From NCBI GenBank assembly GCA_021229015.1, contig CM037794.1:41435126-41499125 (forward strand): a stretch of DNA of 64,000 nucleotides, written 5' to 3'. The position numbers and the translations under genes were made by a program. Shown in pieces: positions 58,671 to 64,000 of the stretch (positions are counted from its first letter, which is position 1; each line of letters starts with the position of its first letter). Source of the stretch: Solen grandis (lineage: Eukaryota; Mollusca; Bivalvia; Adapedonta; Solenidae). The notes beneath the pieces are model-generated. The model had not been told where the DNA came from and searched no databases. It worked only from the letters and a program-made list of their open reading frames with translations.

Positions 58671-60700
58671 AATCGGGCCTCTGACCTTATCTTGTTCGTC
58701 TGTACGATTACCCTACACCAAATCCGTCAGTAACTTCTGTAGGGTACCCTAGTCGAATCACGACGGTTGCCACGTGCAGCGGTTCATGACGCACGTGCAA
58801 CACTGGCATTCAATGTGTGTTGTCATATGAACCGTCATATATTTAAACACAAATACATAGACAAAGTTAACTGATGTGATAGAAAATAGTACGTTTAGCA
58901 CAGCTTCGATCATAATAACTGTATACGCTGATTGCATGAGCGCACACAAAGCGGACTAGGTACATTTAGTGGAGGACGTACTGTAGTGCGGTCGAGTATT
59001 TGCCCTAGTTACCTGGAGTGGTAAGTGTCCTCTTCATTTTCTCTATCTATACAATCACTAGATGTTATAATTCATAGGAAACTTTGTCAATCTTTGATAT
59101 GATTGTCCAGCAAAGTCTGGTTGTTTAATTTGAAATATTGCATTTAATCACCATATTGTTTAACTATAGATTCAAAACACCAATATGACTTGACTACTAC
59201 TGCATCGGAATAAATAACAGTATACTTTAAAAATTGATCACAGGGTACATTAATTGAGAACACATCTGAGAATTTCAAACACGATAGGGATATATTGAAA
59301 AGAACATGGCAACTTGTCGACGTGAAATTGAATCGACATGCCTGACTAAGTAGATCGGGTAGTGTTATGCTAAAACCGGAACGTGTAATTTTCATCAAAT
59401 GTGTAATCTGGATTATAGGCGATTTAGTTTGCGAGTGTCATGAAATATCAACTGCTCCTTTCTTATACAGTGAATTACAATTATAACCTTCGGACAGTTT
59501 TACGGGTGATGCAAGTCAGAAGCTTGTACCATGGTTTATATAGATTTTACATGCAATATTCACATGCGCACATGTGAAGCATATAAATCAAAAGCAAAAA
59601 ACAGCAGACATTAATCAAACACATAACAAACAGATTTTTGAGGTTTTTGTTGTTGTTTTACTCCTTATGAATTCTCTATCTTTCTCATGTAAATTTCACT
59701 TGAGCAAAATCTTGTTATTTGATTCTTATCCAGAAATGAATAAACTTAATTTTCGGTATAGGTTTTATTTACAAATGAATTATTACATTTCCAAAATGTA
59801 AACTTGAACATGGAGGGATGAATCTATATTTACTGAGTATATGTAAGTGGTTGGTGAATTTCTAATTTAGACCATAATTATGTAGATGATACGTCCAAAA
59901 AACTGAGAAGTGAACCGTAAAATGATTGTGTTTAACGGCCCAAATCAATAATTTTACAGGTACATCGGGTGACGTCTTCTCGTATTAAATTAAAGTTTAG
60001 CAAGAAAATAATCTCTGTCAGTTAAAAAAAGTCGAGAGGTAAAAACGATGTGACTTCGATACTCAGCAATAAACATTTTGCTTTATTTTATTTTATACAT
60101 ATTGATAAAAATGAACGAATGCGCCAAGAGTTATTGTTCAACTTGCTGTGTATGTCTTTGACCCAGCCTCATCCTCTGTTTCCAAATCTATAAGAAAGTC
60201 CTCAGAATGAGTACAAGTCCAGAATAGTAATGTCATATTCATCAAACCTACGTCTCGATTTCAAAAATGATGTTGGTGAGCCCCGAGAATTGAACACGCA
60301 TCGACAAGGTACCAGCGTCTCTACTATCATGACCACTCTTTTCATCATTTTATTTGAGGTGTTTAGTTTTGAAAAAAAATGTTCTTAAATTGTAGAGTGT
60401 ATAAGTACTTCACCTATTTTGGGGGTAAATTCTATTGCTGAAATGTCGGTCACGTCTCAATGCAAACTCCACCGCAGTAGTTACCTCCCCTTACAGTTGT
60501 CGATAACCACTGCCACCACAAGTAGATTTCGGCTGATATAGGCCGGATTTACTATTTCATATTTGGCTTCTGTTTATAATATATCATATCAGTTTCATCA
60601 TATTCCACGAAAATAAGATTCGTAATTATGAGATAAATAAAAAAATAAAATAAAATAATATTAATTTATAAAATTATGAGTGTTGTCCACATGGTTTCAA
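58671..60700. other. No confident gene; possible untranslated exon end
   Basis: A GC-richer patch at 58740-59020 ends in CCTGGAGTG/GTAAGTGTC, which would suit a 5' untranslated exon of a gene downstream, but nothing else supports it. The remainder is AT-rich. Confidence 0.25.
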
Positions 60701-60704
60701 CTAT

Positions 60705-60907
60705 CATCACGTGACTTGTGTGGTGGCAGTGTTAAAGTAGCGTAGCGTGACGTAACCGGTGCGCGGAGTTTGGTCTCAATAGTCACTGTCGAATAACACA
60801 GCAATAAACGTGAGGGCTGCGAATGTAATCCTACGCTTTTTTGTTGACAAAAGCAAATGAAGTTTTTAGTGTACAGCTAATACCTTTGCGTGTTTTCTTT
60901 GGAGATA
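60705..60907 (+). promoter_or_regulatory. Possible promoter and 5' UTR
   Basis: GC-richer stretch with CACGTGAC (E-box) and GTGACGTAAC (CRE-like), directly before the candidate first exon at 60908. Confidence 0.35.
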
Positions 60908-61016
60908 ATGAAGGAAATACTGGATGAAGATATAGATGGAAAGCAGAGGCAACGTCGGAACCGAGAGCCACTGTTTTATTGTAAAGTTGTCACAAAATGG
61001 CCACGCAGAACTTTTT
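60908..61016 (+). CDS. Candidate first coding exon of unidentified gene
   Basis: ATG (GGAGATAATG context) opens 36 codons plus one base and ends at a strong donor TTTTT/GTAAGT. The peptide starts MKEILDEDIDGKQRQRRNRE, a charged N-terminus, then PLFYCKVVTKWPRRTF, which looks like a cytosolic approach to a membrane segment in the next exon. No second exon is found up to 64000, so the gene would have a first intron over 3 kb. I cannot name the product. Confidence 0.4.
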
Positions 61017-61489
61017 GTAAGTAGACAGAAACACTTGAAATGTTAATATCATGTAGTGTAATAATCTACAACGCAGATCTCTTCCACATTGAGTTTAAAA
61101 ACAACTTAGTTTCAGTTAAACCACAGGCAATGAGTAACATGATATTTGTGCAGAGCAGAGACAGCAAATCCTCTTGGCTGGATTTGTTTGTGTGATTGAC
61201 ATGGGAGAGCCGTACCTTAGCTTAATGAACATTTGTCTAAGTAATTGAATCTCATAACATACAATTAAGCATTAAATAACAAGTTTTCTGTGGTCAGTAT
61301 ATTGCCTATGACCAACTGAATCACTGCATTGAAATGATGTGATTTTATATTCTTATCAAGGTAGCTCCGGGTCCAAATATGGAAATTGTTCAATTTTAAT
61401 TTTTAATGATGGCTAACCAAAATTGAAAGTTTGCCATAGTTTAGTGTCATTTGTAGACAGATGACTAATTTACTGCTTTAAATGTGTAT

Positions 61490-61789
61490 TTGTTTGATTT
61501 AACGTCACACCGACATTATTTCAGTCATTTGGAAACGATGTCTACTTGAGACAGATATAGTGCTGCCACACTGCAGTATCACGCCGTAGACATGTGTCAT
61601 GATACATGTACCACACCCAGTCACATTATCCTGACGCTAGTCCTGGAACTACCTTTATATGCTAAGTGCCAAACAAGGGAGCTATACCAGTACCATTTTT
61701 TTACGATTTTGGTATGTCGCGGCCAGTGACCGAACCCGTGACCTCCCGCTCCCGAGGGGACGCTTTAACCACTCGGCCACCAGGGTCGG
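61490..61789 (-). mobile_element. SINE family A, full length
   Basis: Complete copy with tail (TTTAACGTCACACCGACAT) at the left and tRNA-like head at the right (CCGTGACCTCCCGCTCCCG, then CTTTAACCACTCGGCCACCA). Confidence 0.88.
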
Positions 61790-62189
61790 AAAATGTTTCT
61801 TGGTAGATCAGCTTTGTGATAGCGAAAGGATTTATTGATCTATTAGATTTATTTGTCACGAGAAAAAAATATCATTCATTATAACTTTATTAGTCATAAG
61901 AACAATTTTCTTAGTGTATAATGTTATATATATCATAATATAGTGTTAAATAATGTTCTTATGTCATCTGCAACACGTGTCGTTCACCTAAGATTTTTAT
62001 TAAACGATAAACCTAATTATCGAAACTTTAAAAAAAAGTGTATACATGTATAGTACAATTTGAAAATATAAAAAGTCCCTGTTATTTAACATACATTACT
62101 CCAAGTCATATCAAGTAGTCAACCAATGATGGTTCATAAAATTGCAATATGCAAATGCACTTGCACCTTGCTTAATTACGCAGCTTTTG

Positions 62190-62442
62190 GGGGGCCTCCG
62201 TGGCCGGAGGGTAAAGTCGCTAACTTTAACATTCACCCAGCCCCTCACCGCGTGGGTTAGAATCCCGACAGTGTCATTCGGATTTGCATGTGAGGAAGCC
62301 GTTTCATCTGGCTTGCGGTAGGTCGGTGGTTCTACCTGAATGCCTCCGTGCTTTCGGGGTCTTCCTCCACCTGTAATTAGCTTGACGTCGCTATATGACT
62401 GAAATACTGTCGAAGTGACGGTCAACTCAAATAGTCAAGTCA
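62190..62442 (+). mobile_element. SINE family B, full length
   Basis: Head GGGGCCTCCGTGGCCGGAGG with A box, B box CGTGGGTTAGAATCCCG, body GAGGAAGCC to GGGGTCTTCCTCCACC, tail GACTGAAATACTGTCG and GTCAAGTCAA. About 253 bp. The minus-strand ORF over it is a by-product. Confidence 0.9.
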
Positions 62443-63580
62443 ACTCGTAGCCTTTTCTTCTACACAATAACCTTAAACGAAATGTGCACGGTCTATTTTT
62501 ATTTCTATAATTATACAGTATGTCATGCGTTTAGTGCACAAGTGAATATACACATAGGATTGGGCCTTATTCATTCAAATGCTTTTTGAAAACCTTTAAA
62601 AACCATTCAAAGTTTTATCTCTTTAATATGCACCTTTTGTCGGAATCGACATCGGCACAGGCCCGTGGTCTGACAACAGGTTCTATCAAATTTAGTATGA
62701 ATAAATATAAGATTGTAATTTTAAGGTTGTGCTATGTATGTGTAACTCATGCTAGGTGCATTTCAAAATCGTTTTGATTGTGTTGAGTTACTAAATCTAC
62801 ATAACATATTGGGCAATAAATCTTCATTCTTTTTGTCAGGTTATCGTTACAGAACAACCAATGTATTATAAGGGAGGATCATCGATTACTGATATTGTTA
62901 TTTTCAAAGGTTGGGGCACTGGATATCATAGTTTAGCACCATTTCATACAACGTATTTGATATTTTCTCGAATGATATGTTCTAGTTATCACATAACACA
63001 ACGTTGACACGGCGGAAGATTTCAGGGATTCTGTCTGTCGGTTGTCGCTATATAGTGATAGTGATGTATGGAGAAATGCACACGGCTGATCAAGCTGTAA
63101 TATGAAATAGCGGTTAACAAAATTCAATTCAGTCAAATATTTTGAGTCCTCGTTAATATAGGTCATATGTTTGTTTGTTGGGTTACCCCTTGCTACGGCA
63201 TGCAATATTAGGTCGGATATCGACCTTGCACTCGCTTTGTCACATAAACATGATGGGTTGGGGTTTATTGTTGAGACAAAAAGTTTCTATGCAAATGTAT
63301 GTTACAAAGATAAGTTTCGTAAAAGGAGAAGGAACTCTTCAATGCTGTCTCGCTCAGTAATATTGTAAACAAACATTGTCAGAATCGTTTTTGATCTTCA
63401 GCTTCGGAATTTATATTTCTTATGGCTCGTCAAATGTGCAAAATCAAAATGATTTCTCAGTTTGTTTGATTGTTGTTGTTTTTTCTGTTTGGCGTTGTAA
63501 AGATAAGTATTATTATACTAAATAAATATGTGGAACATCTGCTATATACTGCAGCCTGATATTTAGTTTTATGGAAATAG
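62443..63580. other. No recognised gene
   Basis: ORFs at 62586, 62933 and 63171-63368 are short and without motif. Presumably intron of the candidate gene starting at 60908. Confidence 0.35.
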
Positions 63581-63838
63581 ACTTGACTTGACTATTTTTG
63601 AGTTTACCGTCGCTCCGACAGTATTTCAGTCATATAGCGACGTCCAGCTAATTACAGGTGGAGGAAGACCCCGAATGCACGGAGGCATCCGGGTAGAACC
63701 ACCGACCTACCGCAAGCCAGCTGGAAGGCTTCCTCACATGAAAATCCGAATGACCCTGTCAGGATTCGAACCCACGCGGCGAGGGGCTGAGTGAGCGTTA
63801 AAGTCAACGACTTTACCCTCTCGGCCACGGAGGCCCCC
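63581..63838 (-). mobile_element. SINE family B, full length
   Basis: ACTTGACTTGACTATTTTTG tail at the left through GTCAGGATTCGAACCCACGC (B box) and CCTCTCGGCCACGGAGGCCC (A box) at the right. Confidence 0.92.
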
Positions 63839-63962
63839 ATGGAAATAGATGTTGACTATGTTAGAAGTCTTCTCTTTCGAAAACAGTGAATATATGAATT
63901 TGCATCTTAAGTCTGAGCAAATCCCCCTGGCCTTTCCTAAATTGAAACTTCAAGGCCGATAC

Positions 63963-64000
63963 GGGACCTCCGTGGCCGAGAGGGTAAAGTCGCTGACTTT
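63963..64000 (+). mobile_element. SINE family B, 5' end cut by window edge
   Basis: GGGACCTCCGTGGCCGAGAG followed by GGTAAAGTCGCTGACTTT is the start of the family B head. It is inverted relative to the copy 125 bp upstream. Confidence 0.85.

Noticed and set aside
62111..62425. 104-residue minus-strand ORF, and similar ORFs at 55844-56167 and 63588-63794
   Set aside because: They are translations of SINE family B copies (QSYSDVQLITGGGRPR-type).
1..64000. CRISPR arrays, operons or bacterial insertion sequences
   Set aside because: Intron-bearing animal DNA; the tandem repeats are minisatellites and element cores, not spacer arrays.

Overview
This is a eukaryotic, AT-rich, intron-bearing and very repeat-rich nuclear sequence. 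The two abundant tRNA-derived SINE families, the TTAA-bounded MITE and the hairpin-ended tandem-repeat elements suggest a heterodont bivalve mollusc, probably a venerid-type clam (inferred from recognition of repeat types, not from a search). Two runs of exactly 100 N (21190-21289 and 42567-42666) are scaffold joins, so the window is three contigs: 1-21189, 21290-42566 and 42667-64000. Order and orientation across the joins should not be trusted.

Contig 1 carries the protein genes. At 1046-2780 (minus) is a decayed or error-bearing THAP-domain gene. At 6096-10099 (minus) is a complete three-exon gene for a secreted 118-residue beta-microseminoprotein-like protein; all its exons are too short to show up as long ORFs, but reading frame, splice phases, signal peptide, cysteine spacing, stop and AATAAA all fit. 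At 10828-14490 (minus) is a nearly intact LINE with a degenerate 2A-like peptide, a PHD finger, an APE endonuclease and a reverse transcriptase, broken by two in-frame stops and one frameshift. At 15463-17465 (plus) is the 5'-truncated tail of a different LINE with an RNase H end and a zinc knuckle. At 17808-20580 (plus) are the first three coding exons of a BRAT1 orthologue, with all three donors in phase 1; the gene then runs into the first scaffold gap.

Contig 2 begins exactly at one arm of a large inverted repeat (about 21290-23640 against 28800-31552). Between the arms lies one exon of an SLC5-type sodium/solute symporter (last transmembrane segment). The rest is hairpin-ended tandem-repeat elements (near 24.3, 27.6 and 37.1 kb), SINEs, a 171-bp MITE, and a direct repeat (about 39.1 and 42.1 kb) whose second copy is cut by the second gap.

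Contig 3 is mostly mobile DNA: a 1.3-kb mariner with a dead transposase (44962-46269), a second copy of the TTAA MITE (50030-50271), further hairpin-ended elements, a 2.3-kb foldback element whose inverted ends are built from a roughly 22-bp minisatellite (56333-58670), and many SINEs. One plausible first coding exon of an unidentified gene lies at 60908-61016 (plus).

The genes shown do not form a pathway. The most noteworthy items are the microseminoprotein-like gene that lacks exactly one disulphide pair, the shared architecture of five or six unrelated-looking repeat families, the foldback element, and the shared 3' tail of the two SINE families.
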